This document shows, piece by piece, positions 9,473 through 18,795 of a stretch of DNA of 64,000 nt. Source of the DNA: Glaciecola sp041380235 (GTDB lineage: Bacteria > Pseudomonadota > Gammaproteobacteria > Enterobacterales > Alteromonadaceae); assembly GCF_041380235.1 (NCBI RefSeq), contig NZ_JBGIYY010000015.1, forward strand, positions 1-64,000, given 5' to 3'. Position 1 is the stretch's first letter; each line of letters begins with the position of its first letter. The notes beneath the pieces were generated by a model. The model made no database searches and had not been told where the DNA came from. It saw only the letters and a list, made by a program, of their open reading frames with translations. The translations under genes and the position numbers were made by a program.

Positions 9473-11563
9473 ATGAGCTCTGTTGCTAATTTACCTGTGA
9501 AACCATGGAAACCAATCAAAGTACAACTATTCGGTCGTTTCCGTGTGAGAGCAGCCAACGGCAGTGAGGTCGATATAAGTGGTAAACGAGTTCGGGCACT
9601 GCTGGCAATGTTGTGTTTACATCCGGGTGAGGCTATCGAGCGAGAGGAAATTAGTCAGTTATTGTGGCAGGGCAAGTTCAGAGCACAAGCTCGCGCTAGC
9701 CTGCGTCAGACATTGCTGGAATTAAAGCAACAACTAAGTGAGGTTTGCGACGACCCGTTTTTAGGCGGTCGCGAGCAGCTCGCGATAAGAGCTGATCTAG
9801 TGGGTTCTGATTTGATAGATTTGTTCCAAGCGCTTTCTAAATGTCAGTACGAGTCAGCTCATTCACAACTGCAAACTATAGGTACACAAGCACTTCTTGA
9901 GGGGCTGGATAACGGTCAGGACCTAGGTCTGGCATTTGCTGAGTATCTTGATACAAAACGCTCTCAAATTGATGCCCAGCTAGTCCAAGCGGTAGACCAA
10001 ATACTCAACGATACAAGCGTGCGTAAACTAGATTATATTCGCAGTTGCCTACGTGATACCTTGCAGCAGCGGGGGCAAGATAGCACGACTCAAGAAGGCT
10101 TGATTCGAATTGCAGTGTTGCCTTTTGCATTGCAAGAAGCAGATGAATCATTGCAACTGTTTGCTAATGGCTTGTTTGAAGAGTTAATCACCACGCTGGC
10201 TCAGATCCCCCAACTGCGGGTGGCCGGTCGTGGTTCAGCGCGTCAGTTTGCCTCTTATACATCAGCTATCGATACAGCCTTTAAACTCAAAGTCACCAAT
10301 CTAGTCGAGGGTGCGATTCGCCAGCAAGACAGCACCATTATCGTTCACGCTGCTCTGCTCGACGGTGCCGACGGATGCCAAAGCTGGTCTGGTCGTTTTG
10401 ATGGTCAGGCCGACGATCTATTTTCCCTCCAGCAAACACTGGCGGCAACCCTCACCGAAGAGTTGGGTCTTGTACTTAAGCGCCAAATAAAGCCACCTCC
10501 AGTGCGCCAGCGCAGTACCGTTAACAAAGATGCTTACTCCTTGTACCTTCAGGGCAGAGCCTTAACCGTTCGAGCGATTGGTGACGGTGTACTGGCTAAG
10601 GCCATTGAGCTTCTTGAGGCTGCTTTGGAGATTGATCCCGACTTTGCCGCTTGTTGGACTGCATTGGCCGAAGCACATGTTTACACGGCGGTTTTTACGC
10701 CCTGCTTGGATAGACTCGGGCAATCACAGAAGATGGCCTATTGTGCTAAACGAGCAATTGAATTAGACCCAAAACAAGGCCACGCAAGGTCTATGTTAGG
10801 CATTCAGCGCTGGACCGAGAATGATCCACTTGGCGCGCTAGACTTAGCCTTTGAGGCCTATAGCTTAGAACCAAATAATCCAGATGTTTTGCTACGCCTA
10901 GGTTCTTTCTTGCTTTATATCGGTCGTACCCGCGAGGCCTTGCCCTATATTCAAGCCGCGGTCGATCAAGATCCAGTTAACGGTCGCAACTACGCGATGC
11001 TATCTGTGGCACAGCTCAATTTAGGCAATATTGACTCAGCTATAGAAGCCGGGAAAAGTATGGTCGATTTAGGCTTACCGTCAATGTGGCTCGGTGTTGC
11101 CACTGCAGCATCAGGTGACCGCAAACTCGCAGTGGATCAGTATCGTCAGACCATGAAGCTGATGAATAAAACGATGTTCCCGCCGGCGGGCTCCAAACCC
11201 CTTAGCGGGGCAGCCCTCATCGCGTTTTGGGAAACTGCTGCGCGAGGAGTTTGCAGTGGCAAGATTATCCCCAGAAAGCTATATTGCGCTTTGCTGGATC
11301 ATCTTCACAAAACACTTCACGACCCATACGATATCAGTATTGTGCAACCGGCAATCTGGATGGGATACTCAGACATGGTATTCAAGACACTAGGCAAGCA
11401 GATTACGCCGGCAAACATGCCTTGTATGATGTCCTTATGGGCTGATATCGAGCCAATTAGACAGACTCGTTTACATCCGGATTTTCTATCCTTTGCCAAG
11501 CGTATCGGGCTGGTGGCAGCTTGGGACCGGTATGGTTGGCCAGACTTACTGCCCTCAGTGTAG
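9473..11563 (+). CDS. SARP/BTAD-type winged-helix regulator with TolB-like and TPR domains
   Basis: This is a 696-residue cytoplasmic protein without signal or membrane helix. Residues ~12-100 (VQLFGRFRVRAANG, KRVRALLAMLCLHPG, REEISQLLW, ARASLRQTLLELKQQL) are an OmpR-like winged helix of the BTAD/SARP kind. Residues ~210-330 (IAVLPFAL to the LVEGAIRQQ segment, LFSLQQTLAATL) match the TolB-like N-terminal domain seen in CadC/adenylate-cyclase-like regulators. Residues ~350-560 are tetratricopeptide repeats (KAIELLEAALEIDPDFA, RAIELDPKQGHARSMLG). It is predicted to bind DNA and regulate transcription through protein contacts. It is monocistronic and its targets are unknown. Confidence 0.8.
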   Translation: MSSVANLPVKPWKPIKVQLFGRFRVRAANGSEVDISGKRVRALLAMLCLHPGEAIEREEISQLLWQGKFRAQARASLRQTLLELKQQLSEVCDDPFLGGREQLAIRADLVGSDLIDLFQALSKCQYESAHSQLQTIGTQALLEGLDNGQDLGLAFAEYLDTKRSQIDAQLVQAVDQILNDTSVRKLDYIRSCLRDTLQQRGQDSTTQEGLIRIAVLPFALQEADESLQLFANGLFEELITTLAQIPQLRVAGRGSARQFASYTSAIDTAFKLKVTNLVEGAIRQQDSTIIVHAALLDGADGCQSWSGRFDGQADDLFSLQQTLAATLTEELGLVLKRQIKPPPVRQRSTVNKDAYSLYLQGRALTVRAIGDGVLAKAIELLEAALEIDPDFAACWTALAEAHVYTAVFTPCLDRLGQSQKMAYCAKRAIELDPKQGHARSMLGIQRWTENDPLGALDLAFEAYSLEPNNPDVLLRLGSFLLYIGRTREALPYIQAAVDQDPVNGRNYAMLSVAQLNLGNIDSAIEAGKSMVDLGLPSMWLGVATAASGDRKLAVDQYRQTMKLMNKTMFPPAGSKPLSGAALIAFWETAARGVCSGKIIPRKLYCALLDHLHKTLHDPYDISIVQPAIWMGYSDMVFKTLGKQITPANMPCMMSLWADIEPIRQTRLHPDFLSFAKRIGLVAAWDRYGWPDLLPSV

Positions 11564-11603
11564 ATAAACCGCTACCAAAGAAAGTTTAGCGAGCAAACTC
11601 ATG

Positions 11604-12650
11604 CTAGATCTTTGGAAGCGGCACTTTTAGCTTTCCTTGGGCGGTTTGCACTGAATAGCTAAAGCCCTCATCAATCCATCCGGCTTGAGCGCCGCCGTGC
11701 ACGCCGTCTACACGAACTGCAGCTATAGCACCGCCGAACTTATAGCCTTTATCGGTAATGCGTTTTATAGCGGCTTGCGCTGCATCCCTCGGGTGCATCC
11801 CTTGGCGCATTAATTCAACAACGTGATACGTCGGCATAAAGCGCATCATGACATCCCCATTACCCGTTGCAACTGCACCGCCAACATCCTGGTCTCCATA
11901 AGCGCCTGCACCGGCGATAGGTGAATCGCCTACGCGGCCAGGTATCTTAAACTCCCGCCCATTGGTGGAACAACCGACACATAAATTACCTGCCGCATCT
12001 AAAGCGATAGAACCCACGGTGTCGTGACCAACTAAGGTATCTTCTTTGAATGGCTCTGGGGCGAAAGCATCACTTTGTTCGCCTTTTGCAGCCCACTCTT
12101 CCCATCGCGCTTGCGACACCGCATTGGTAAGAGATGTCTCTTTAAAGCCCATGCGCACAGCAAATCGAGTAGCATCATCTCCAACTATTAATGAATGCTG
12201 AGTTTTCTCCATTACTTGACGTGCAACTGAAATCGCTTTTTTTACCCGCTTTAAACAGCCAACCGCGCCCACATCATGAGTCGGCCCCCATAAAATCATG
12301 GCATCCAGTGTCGTTTCGCCAATTTCATTGGGCACTCCACCGTAACCAACCCAATATTCATCGGGTAGCAATTCGACATAATTGATTGCGGCTTCAACCG
12401 CATCCAAGGCCGACCCGCCGCTTGCTAGGAGTGGAAAGCCAACTTCGTTAGCGTCAGGTCCAAAGTCCCATGTTGTTAAAATGAAAGGTTTACCAGGCTC
12501 AAACTTGCCCTCGAATGATGAATGTGCTGGACTACTTTCCAATCCACTTGAAACTGAAGTTGCCGCTAATGCAGCTCCACCCGTGGCCGTTTTGATGAGG
12601 AAATTGCGACGAGAAAGGCTTGATTTAGGTACCGTGCGTTTATTTGTCAT
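11604..12650 (-). CDS. Tat-exported N4-(beta-N-acetylglucosaminyl)-L-asparaginase
   Basis: Glycosylasparaginases are Ntn hydrolases that cleave the amide bond between GlcNAc and asparagine. The precursor autocleaves just before a catalytic Thr. Here the cleavage site reads GHDTVGSIAL, placing the nucleophile at Thr211, with the partner loop GRVGDSPIAGAGAYG at ~238-252 and GGAVATGNGD after it. The N-terminus has a Tat motif (SLSRRNFLIK) and an Ala-rich hydrophobic run, so the enzyme acts in the periplasm, unlike the lysosomal form. Length 348 is normal. It may scavenge glycan-linked asparagine. A RidA-family gene lies 100 bases upstream on the same strand. Confidence 0.88.
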   Translation of the reverse strand: MTNKRTVPKSSLSRRNFLIKTATGGAALAATSVSSGLESSPAHSSFEGKFEPGKPFILTTWDFGPDANEVGFPLLASGGSALDAVEAAINYVELLPDEYWVGYGGVPNEIGETTLDAMILWGPTHDVGAVGCLKRVKKAISVARQVMEKTQHSLIVGDDATRFAVRMGFKETSLTNAVSQARWEEWAAKGEQSDAFAPEPFKEDTLVGHDTVGSIALDAAGNLCVGCSTNGREFKIPGRVGDSPIAGAGAYGDQDVGGAVATGNGDVMMRFMPTYHVVELMRQGMHPRDAAQAAIKRITDKGYKFGGAIAAVRVDGVHGGAQAGWIDEGFSYSVQTAQGKLKVPLPKI

Positions 12651-12754
12651 GATGTGCGACCCCTTAGCTGCTAATACCTTGCAAATGCTGACTATAATTG
12701 AAATTTAGAGTGCGGGATAGAGCAAAGCTATCTGTAACCTTGTTAAGTCTAGTG

Positions 12755-13144
12755 CTACAGATGAGCAATGCATTTTATTTCAATTTGTAATTCGCCTTGA
12801 ACAAGTGCAACTACCTGTACAACAGTTTGACTTACTTCGGGTTTACCACCATAGGCAGATTCTCTTATCCCATATACGGCTTCAAGGTTATCCATCAACG
12901 CATTCATGTCTGTGACAAAAAAGGTTTCATCAACAATATTTTCCATAGTTGCACCAAATTGCGATAGCACATGTTTCATGTTTGCGTAAGCAATAGCGGT
13001 TTGTTCAGCAATGCTAGCTGGCACTATTCCGTTGTCGTCTATACCTACTTGTCCAGCCATATAAAGCACATTTCCTACTTGAGTACCTTGTGCTATGTAA
13101 TCTTTGAAGGGGCCATTTCGATATGTTTTTTTGTGAGGTGTCAT
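12755..13144 (-). CDS. RidA/YjgF family protein lacking the usual active-site arginine
   Basis: This is a 129-residue protein of the YjgF/YER057c/UK114 fold: LYMAGQVGIDDNG, EQTAIAYANMKHVLSQFGA, a central D(E)TFFVTDM strand and a C-terminal LQIEIKCIAHL. Classical RidA uses an Arg in the segment before the last strand to deaminate 2-aminoacrylate. Aligning on the IEI strand, that position reads VSQTVVQVV with Gln in place of Arg. This suggests one of the Rid subfamilies without imine deaminase activity. It may share a transcript with the glycosylasparaginase downstream. A divergent amidohydrolase gene starts 237 bases away. Confidence 0.85.
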   Translation of the reverse strand: MTPHKKTYRNGPFKDYIAQGTQVGNVLYMAGQVGIDDNGIVPASIAEQTAIAYANMKHVLSQFGATMENIVDETFFVTDMNALMDNLEAVYGIRESAYGGKPEVSQTVVQVVALVQGELQIEIKCIAHL

Positions 13145-13381
13145 TATTGAATCTTCTTTTTATATTGTGTCAGCATTTGTCGTCAGAAAAAGATATGGGA
13201 GAGTTAGCGGGACTACAATAGCGTGAGAGTAAAAATGACGCTACTTTGACGCTAGCAATATTGTGCTTGAGCTAACTTTTTCATACCTTTTAGTTTATGC
13301 AGAGTGCTTTGGCTGTTGGCAGGGGGCTGACGGGTTGCACCAGCTTTGGTTTTGATAAACCAAAATTCGAGAATATTCCCA

Positions 13382-14707
13382 ATGAAATCTTTCAAAATCA
13401 CCACTCTCTTATGCCTGTTTGCAGGCTTCACTCAAGTTCATGCTGCAGAATGGGACATTATCCATGCGGGTACTCTGCTCGCCGTGCCGGGTGAGTCAGT
13501 GACTGCACAGCAAAGCGTTATATTAAAAGATGGCAAAGTCTATGGCATAAAAAATGGTTACATTGATGCATCAGACTTAAGCATGGACAGTAGCGATTCT
13601 CTTGAAATCCACAACTTAAAAAATCACTTTGTGACGCCAGGTTTTATTGATGGGCATGTGCATTTAACCTTTGCATTTTCACCCACTGCTATGCTGAGCA
13701 TGGTGCAGATGTCGGATGCAGACACTGCCATGCTGGGGGCAAAACACGCTCGCGACACGCTAATGGCCGGTTTTACCACCGTTAGAGATGTGGGCGCTTG
13801 GACCGATGATGCCATCTTTGCTTTAAGAGACGGCATCAATGCAGGTTATGTAGTTGGCCCCAGAACCTTTGTTGCCGGCAATCCTATTGCAATAAACGGC
13901 GGTCATGGCGATTTTACCCATAGCTTTAAAGAGTCTGTAGCCAATGTACTGCGCACATCGGGCGTGTGCGATGGTGTGACAGAATGTCGCAAAGCGGTAA
14001 GAGATCAAATTCGGCGCAAAGCCGACCATATTAAACTGACTGCTACAGCAGGCGTGTTGTCTGATAGCAATGCAGGCTTGGAGCAACAGTTCTTTGAAGA
14101 TGAATTAAGTGCAATTATGGATACCGCCAAACTCATGGGACGCAGGGTAACTGCTCATGCACATGGTGCCCAAGGCATAAATGCAGCACTAAAAGCGGGC
14201 GCAAACACCATTGAGCACGGCACTTTTTTAGATGACGAAAGCATTCGTTTGTTTATTGAAAACAATGCTTATTTGTCGCCTACGCTTTCAGCCTTTGAGA
14301 CTGGCAGGCAGTTACTCAACAATCCTAATAGTTATTTAACCGGCAATCAGCGCGAAAAGGCCGAAGTAGCTATGAACGCAGCCAACACCTTTGTAAAACG
14401 AGCCCATGAGGCAGGCGTTAATATCGCACTGTCTACTGATGCAGGCGTGGGTCCTCATGGTGACAATGCTAAAGAGTTTGAATTACTGGTGAAGTACGGT
14501 GGCATGACCCCCATGGAAGCGATTACTGCTGGGACGCTCAAGGGTGCTGACAATATTGGCAAACTCGATGAATTGGGCAGCCTAGAAGCGGGAAAATGGG
14601 GAGACATCGTTGCAGTAAAGGGCAATCCACTTGACGACATCACCATTTTGCAAAACGTCAGCTTTGTGATGAAGGAAGGCCTGGTTTACAAGCATATTGC
14701 AGACTGA
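13382..14707 (+). CDS. Exported metal-dependent amidohydrolase (imidazolonepropionase/prolidase-like)
   Basis: The start at 13382 gives a signal peptide (MKSFKITTLLCLFAGFTQVHA). The TIM-barrel amidohydrolase motifs are all present: FIDGHVH (His92, His94), HIKLTATAG with the carboxylatable Lys218, TAHAHG (His259/His261), NTIEHG (His279) and STDAGVGPHG (Asp353). This is the set of binuclear enzymes that hydrolyse dipeptides such as Xaa-Pro or Xaa-Arg, or related cyclic amides. An insert with Cys at ~196-202 follows GGHGDFTH. The substrate cannot be deduced. A DUF418 membrane protein gene follows after 58 bases and may be co-transcribed. Confidence 0.87.
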   Translation: MKSFKITTLLCLFAGFTQVHAAEWDIIHAGTLLAVPGESVTAQQSVILKDGKVYGIKNGYIDASDLSMDSSDSLEIHNLKNHFVTPGFIDGHVHLTFAFSPTAMLSMVQMSDADTAMLGAKHARDTLMAGFTTVRDVGAWTDDAIFALRDGINAGYVVGPRTFVAGNPIAINGGHGDFTHSFKESVANVLRTSGVCDGVTECRKAVRDQIRRKADHIKLTATAGVLSDSNAGLEQQFFEDELSAIMDTAKLMGRRVTAHAHGAQGINAALKAGANTIEHGTFLDDESIRLFIENNAYLSPTLSAFETGRQLLNNPNSYLTGNQREKAEVAMNAANTFVKRAHEAGVNIALSTDAGVGPHGDNAKEFELLVKYGGMTPMEAITAGTLKGADNIGKLDELGSLEAGKWGDIVAVKGNPLDDITILQNVSFVMKEGLVYKHIAD

Positions 14708-14765
14708 GCTTACAAGTTGGAGCTAATGAAAGTCGCTATAAAATATACATAGGGAACGTGAAACG

Positions 14766-16010
14766 ATGAATAAACCCAGCCTTGCTGCAAATGATGCTGC
14801 ACCAATATCCACTAGTACACGCTATGATATTTTAGATGCCTTACGCGGCTTTGCCTTATTCGGTATTTTCTATGCGAATGTGCAGTTTTTTTCTGGGTGG
14901 CTATTCGTAGACTCTGAAGCAAAAACCAGCATAGCGGGAGCGAATATTTATGATGCCTTTCTGCTGATGATTATTGATGGCCGCTTTTATACTATTTTCT
15001 CCTTTCTTTTCGGCCTTGGCTTTGCATTACAGTTATCGCGCCTACAAACTAAAGTGGCCGCCAAAGCTAATCTACTTTATCTGCGTCGACTCAGTATATT
15101 GTTACTTATCAGCCTGATACACATGTGTCTGTTTTGGATTGGCGACATTCTTCTCCTATATGCTCTGCTAGGCTTTGTATTATTCTTTATGCGCAAATGC
15201 AACGACCGCAGTTTATTAGTCATTGCTGCGATTTTGTTTGTAGTACCTATCCCCGGCTATTACTTGTTTTGGAAACTCGGTATCGATCCATCTCTTGGTT
15301 TATATCAAGTATCAAGTTATTTAGTGAATGGTAGCGATAATATCAGTGGGTTTTTTGCGGGCTTTTACGAAACAGTCCATACCACAAGTATTGTTCGTTA
15401 TTTTGAATTAAACTTGGAAATTGCCATTGGCAGGCTCGGATACTATTTTGATACTTGGCGTATTCCAAAAGTATTAGGCATTATGCTCATTGGTATGTGG
15501 GCAGGACGCCAATTGATAGCAGGTAAGTTACTAGAGAACACTGTCTTGTTAAAAAAGACGATTTTATTTGGCCTAATATTGGGCTTACCTTTAACTGTTA
15601 TATACGCCAATTTGTCTGGGCTAAACTCATTTCAAGCACACTCGGCAGATGGTTTTTTATCGGTGATTGCGTACATGCTTGCCGTCTTTCCACTCGCCTT
15701 TGCATATATCGCGATATTTACTTTATTGTGGCGAAAGTACCCTTCGATATTAAGTGTGTTTACCGCGCCTGGGCGCATGGCACTCTCTAACTACCTACTA
15801 CAAACCTTTTTGGGTATTAGTATATTTTACGGTATTGGTTTTGGTATACACCTGCAAGGTGCTCCTTGGAGTTTAGTTGTCGTCACTATACTGGTTTTTA
15901 CCTTACAAGTTGTATTGTCGAATATGTGGTTAAAAGTATTTATGTATGGGCCTAGCGAATGGATTTGGCGCATGTTGACCTATGGCAAACGTTTACCAAT
16001 TAAAAGATAA
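14766..16010 (+). CDS. DUF418 family (YeiB-like) polytopic membrane protein
   Basis: This is a 414-residue protein with about ten hydrophobic helices. The N-terminal signature RYDILDALRGFALFGIFYANV and the C-terminal block APGRMALSNYLLQTFLG then GPSEWIWRMLTYGKR are diagnostic of the DUF418/YeiB family, which shares a fold with acyltransferase-3 proteins. The RGFAL segment resembles the acyl-transfer loop of that superfamily, but no substrate is known. The ATG lies behind an AGGGAACGTGAAACG context. Proximity to the exported amidohydrolase (58 bases) suggests a shared transcript. Confidence 0.88.
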   Translation: MNKPSLAANDAAPISTSTRYDILDALRGFALFGIFYANVQFFSGWLFVDSEAKTSIAGANIYDAFLLMIIDGRFYTIFSFLFGLGFALQLSRLQTKVAAKANLLYLRRLSILLLISLIHMCLFWIGDILLLYALLGFVLFFMRKCNDRSLLVIAAILFVVPIPGYYLFWKLGIDPSLGLYQVSSYLVNGSDNISGFFAGFYETVHTTSIVRYFELNLEIAIGRLGYYFDTWRIPKVLGIMLIGMWAGRQLIAGKLLENTVLLKKTILFGLILGLPLTVIYANLSGLNSFQAHSADGFLSVIAYMLAVFPLAFAYIAIFTLLWRKYPSILSVFTAPGRMALSNYLLQTFLGISIFYGIGFGIHLQGAPWSLVVVTILVFTLQVVLSNMWLKVFMYGPSEWIWRMLTYGKRLPIKR

Positions 16011-16380
16011 AGATGAAAAAATTGAGCAGCGGGTTAATTAACACTTTGCTAAGCTCACTGAGATTTCTTGCTAGTAACAATCGAAGGGCAATGGGTAGGC
16101 TCAGCACCCACTAGCGAACTAAATAGCCTTGTAACATATCATCAACCAACAAGGTTGCATTTTGCGCCGTTCGCCTTGGTCGGCTAGGTTTGCAGAAAAT
16201 TTAGGATGGTAACGTTCTACCACTTAAATAAATACTCACACTATGTTAAAAGATATCAAACAATATTATCGACAGACAATAGCATAATGAGTTGCCCGCT
16301 AAGTGACCGAGACTATTATAAATGAACCTAGCAGGTGGGAATAAGCAAAATAGCAGCTAACCGAAGAGGTCGGCCTTGGT
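16011..16380. other. Convergent intergenic region, nothing recognised
   Basis: The DUF418 gene and the LPD1-type gene converge here. A 33-codon frame opens at 16013 (MKKLSSGLINTLL) but has no ribosome site and ends quickly. No rho-independent terminator or tRNA-like fold was found by eye. Confidence 0.4.
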
Positions 16381-17190
16381 CTAGTTAGAAACTGCCTGCC
16401 CCAATTGATAAAAGTAGATTTGCAGGGCACTGGCTATTTTTCGAAGCACTTCGCCAGTTGGATACAAGCCAATTTTAGCTTCTTCACTTTGTTTCGTACC
16501 TTGAACTAAAAAGGCATTTTTGATGCTGTGGTGCTGAATAACGCTCTCAAATGCACGCGCCCCCACTTCTTGTGGGCGAGCGTAATAAAAGGTCCCTCTT
16601 GCAGAGTCGGCTTTAATACTGGCCTGAACAAGCTCGCTAGGACCCGAGCCATAATCATTTAAAAAAATAGGCACAAATGCCTCTGCCAGACGTTGGTTAA
16701 GGGGGTGATGTATCATGTCATCTAGATCATTAAGCCAGATTTCAGTAGCAAATTGATTGGGTCTATCAACGCTATACATTCGCTTTGACACATAGTGATC
16801 AAAGGCATGAAACCACTCGTGTGCGAGCGCCCCACCACCGGCATTTTTAGCTAATGCCAGCTGCCTTTTTGCACTATTATAGTGAGCACTTGCAAACCTT
16901 TGGCCGCCTACTCCAAAAGCTAAGGCTAAGGTTCCACGTAAAGATATTACTTGGGGAGGCACTCGCAATATATCCATTAAATCACTGAGCGCATCAAAAA
17001 ATAAATTCGCAGCGATTTGCTGCTCTTCTTTAGTCACCCACTTGCCAATTTCAACACCTCGAAACCCAAATAGTTTAACAATATCGGCAAAGGACACGTC
17101 TGCCCCGCCGCGATGATGCTCACCGTTGCGATAGTAAGCTTTATAAAGACGACTTTTCTTTTGTGTGGACAAAATGAGACCTGAATACAA
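16381..17190 (-). CDS. LPD1-domain (CLCA_X-type) protein with HEWFH metalloprotease-like motif
   Basis: This 269-residue protein matches the large polyvalent protein-associated domain 1. The order is FGFRGVEIGKWVTKEEQQ, ISLRGTLALAFGVGGQ, SAHYNSAKRQLALAKN and then ALAHEWFHAFDHY, an HExxHxxxD zinc-site-like motif. LPD1 usually sits inside giant phage or plasmid polyproteins. Here it is a stand-alone cytoplasmic protein (no signal) immediately downstream of the AgmX gene on the same strand, 70 bases apart. A proteolytic role in the envelope machine is possible but unproven. The fold assignment is firmer than activity or substrate. Confidence 0.7.
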   Translation of the reverse strand: MYSGLILSTQKKSRLYKAYYRNGEHHRGGADVSFADIVKLFGFRGVEIGKWVTKEEQQIAANLFFDALSDLMDILRVPPQVISLRGTLALAFGVGGQRFASAHYNSAKRQLALAKNAGGGALAHEWFHAFDHYVSKRMYSVDRPNQFATEIWLNDLDDMIHHPLNQRLAEAFVPIFLNDYGSGPSELVQASIKADSARGTFYYARPQEVGARAFESVIQHHSIKNAFLVQGTKQSEEAKIGLYPTGEVLRKIASALQIYFYQLGQAVSN

Positions 17191-17260
17191 TGCAAGTACA
17201 CCTTAGCTTAGAGTAAAGGTAGTGAGTTACTGCTTCTGAACTAAGTTAAGGTGACTGTTA

Positions 17261-18268
17261 TTAAAATGGTAAAAAATTAAACGCGTATTCCAGCTCAGTT
17301 TGCGACACATTTTGTGCGCCAAAGTTAATTAGGCTGATTCGCGTTAGTAGCTTTTGTACGAGCTCAGGCGCATCTAGTTCAGAATCGACTAAAGTGACCT
17401 CTGTAAGCGTTCCGTCTGGCGCAATGATAAGACGTACCGAAAGCTTACCTTCAATACTTGGGTCTTCGCGCAGGGCTCTGCGATAGAGTGAATATACCGC
17501 GCCTTGATTGGCATCGAGTATTTGCCGGATCTGGTCAAGATCACGATTACCAATAACTTGTGACTCAGTTTCAATACGCTTGGTTGCCAAAGCCACTTCG
17601 CCTTCGCTGGCAGCCACAAACTCAGTATTGCGACGCCCCTCAAGCTCACCAGCAGCGCCAACATCAGATGACAAATTACTGGTCTGTATGCCTCCACTAG
17701 TGCTAATGGTTTGTGATGCAATTACGTTACGCGCCGTAACGTTGGATTGCCCGCCGCCTTGGCTCATATCGGTATTTGCCAAATTGCTTAAGTTAGCTTG
17801 CTCTCGCATGCTCGCTAGCTGATCCTGAAAAGCCAATACGCCTTTACTTTTGGCGGTCTCCCTGGCTTGGGTCACCTTTTCTTGTTCTGATATGACTTCA
17901 GGTGGCTTTTCTTCAGGCATGACTGCAGGCGGTTTTTCTACTGGCGTTTCAAGCACAGGCTCTATCACTTCGGGCGGCTCAATAACTTCTGGTTCGGGTT
18001 CGGGCTCCGGCTCGGGTTCAATTTGTGGCGGCGGTGGCGGCGGCGTTTTGGCTTCAATGATTTTCGCCAGTTGAGGTGGTAACTTTTCTTTTTCAGCTCT
18101 TGGTAACTCTGGCACCTCGTTAAAACTAAAAAACACTGCCAGCAATAGCGTCGATACCAGCACCAGCACGCTGATTTTGAAAAAGCGTGAATTTTCGTTT
18201 TGAGAAGAGCTCCAAGGCAGTTGGCTTTCAAAATATTGATGCTGAGCATGCGAAGCAATATTCGACAT
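17261..18268 (-). CDS. AgmX/PglI C-terminal domain, TonB-like periplasm-spanning protein
   Basis: This is a 335-residue protein with a cytoplasmic head (~1-28) and one transmembrane helix (~29-48). A Pro-rich spacer follows (PPPPPP, then PEPEPEPEPEPE and repeated EKPP units, ~75-130), then a linker, then a C-terminal domain (~245-335) with RQILDANQGAVYSLYRRALRE and KLSVRLIIAPDGT. This is the TonB-like layout of AgmX/GltJ-type proteins, which carry energy from an ExbB/ExbD-like motor across the periplasm. Its ATG overlaps the stop of the second exbD gene by one base (TAATG), implying coupled translation. It is the terminal component of the motor set. Confidence 0.82.
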   Translation of the reverse strand: MSNIASHAQHQYFESQLPWSSSQNENSRFFKISVLVLVSTLLLAVFFSFNEVPELPRAEKEKLPPQLAKIIEAKTPPPPPPQIEPEPEPEPEPEVIEPPEVIEPVLETPVEKPPAVMPEEKPPEVISEQEKVTQARETAKSKGVLAFQDQLASMREQANLSNLANTDMSQGGGQSNVTARNVIASQTISTSGGIQTSNLSSDVGAAGELEGRRNTEFVAASEGEVALATKRIETESQVIGNRDLDQIRQILDANQGAVYSLYRRALREDPSIEGKLSVRLIIAPDGTLTEVTLVDSELDAPELVQKLLTRISLINFGAQNVSQTELEYAFNFLPF

Positions 18269-18795
18269 TATTGCATCCCTCCCGAGCTCAGTGCGCTGCC
18301 ATTGTCTTGGGTATTTTCGACCGCAAGCGCAATATTCGTGTAACCTTGCGCAGCGCAGGCCTGCATAATTTGTTTAAGCACCGCATAAGAGGTGGATGCA
18401 TCGCCCATAATGGTAATCGATTGTGCTTGTTTTGCTTCATCACTTAAATCGCTGCGTCGCTGAGTATGATAATCAAGCTCTGCTTTTAGCTGCATAATGG
18501 CTTGTTCGTCTTTCTCTGCTAATGCTTGGGTACTGGTAAGGGCTTTACCTTGCAGTAAAACCTGCTGTTTGGTCACCATCAACAGTAGCGTATCTTTTGC
18601 GGGCGTATCGGCAATCGACTCTGGAAGTACAACTTGATCACTAGACTGCAGCACCTGTACATCCGAGGCGTTTAACATCAAGAAAAACACCAGAATCGTA
18701 AAAATATCCATTAACGACACCAAGCTCAACTTAGAGCTTTTTTGGTTGCGTTTGTGATTACGATCCATACGCTTTGCTCGCACTGACTGCTTCAT
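18268..18795 (-). CDS. ExbD/TolR-type biopolymer transport protein with intact proton-carrying Asp
   Basis: This 175-residue protein has a basic cytoplasmic head, one membrane helix and a periplasmic domain. The helix entry KLSLVSLMDIFTILVFFLM keeps the conserved protonatable residue as Asp30, equivalent to Asp25 of E. coli ExbD. The periplasmic part has a coiled segment and ends with an ALKQIMQACAAQGYTNIALAV-like strand typical of ExbD. Its start overlaps the stop of the first exbD gene in ATGA fashion, so the two are translated together. With the ExbB gene upstream it forms a stator-like proton channel. Confidence 0.88.
   Translation of the reverse strand: MKQSVRAKRMDRNHKRNQKSSKLSLVSLMDIFTILVFFLMLNASDVQVLQSSDQVVLPESIADTPAKDTLLLMVTKQQVLLQGKALTSTQALAEKDEQAIMQLKAELDYHTQRRSDLSDEAKQAQSITIMGDASTSYAVLKQIMQACAAQGYTNIALAVENTQDNGSALSSGGMQ

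Noticed and set aside
16013..16114. 33-codon frame MKKLSSGLINTLL after the DUF418 gene
   Set aside because: It starts right after the stop without a ribosome site and has no similarity to a known peptide.
17850..18074. Ser-Gly-rich plus-strand frame
   Set aside because: It is the antisense of the Pro-Glu repeat of the AgmX-like gene.
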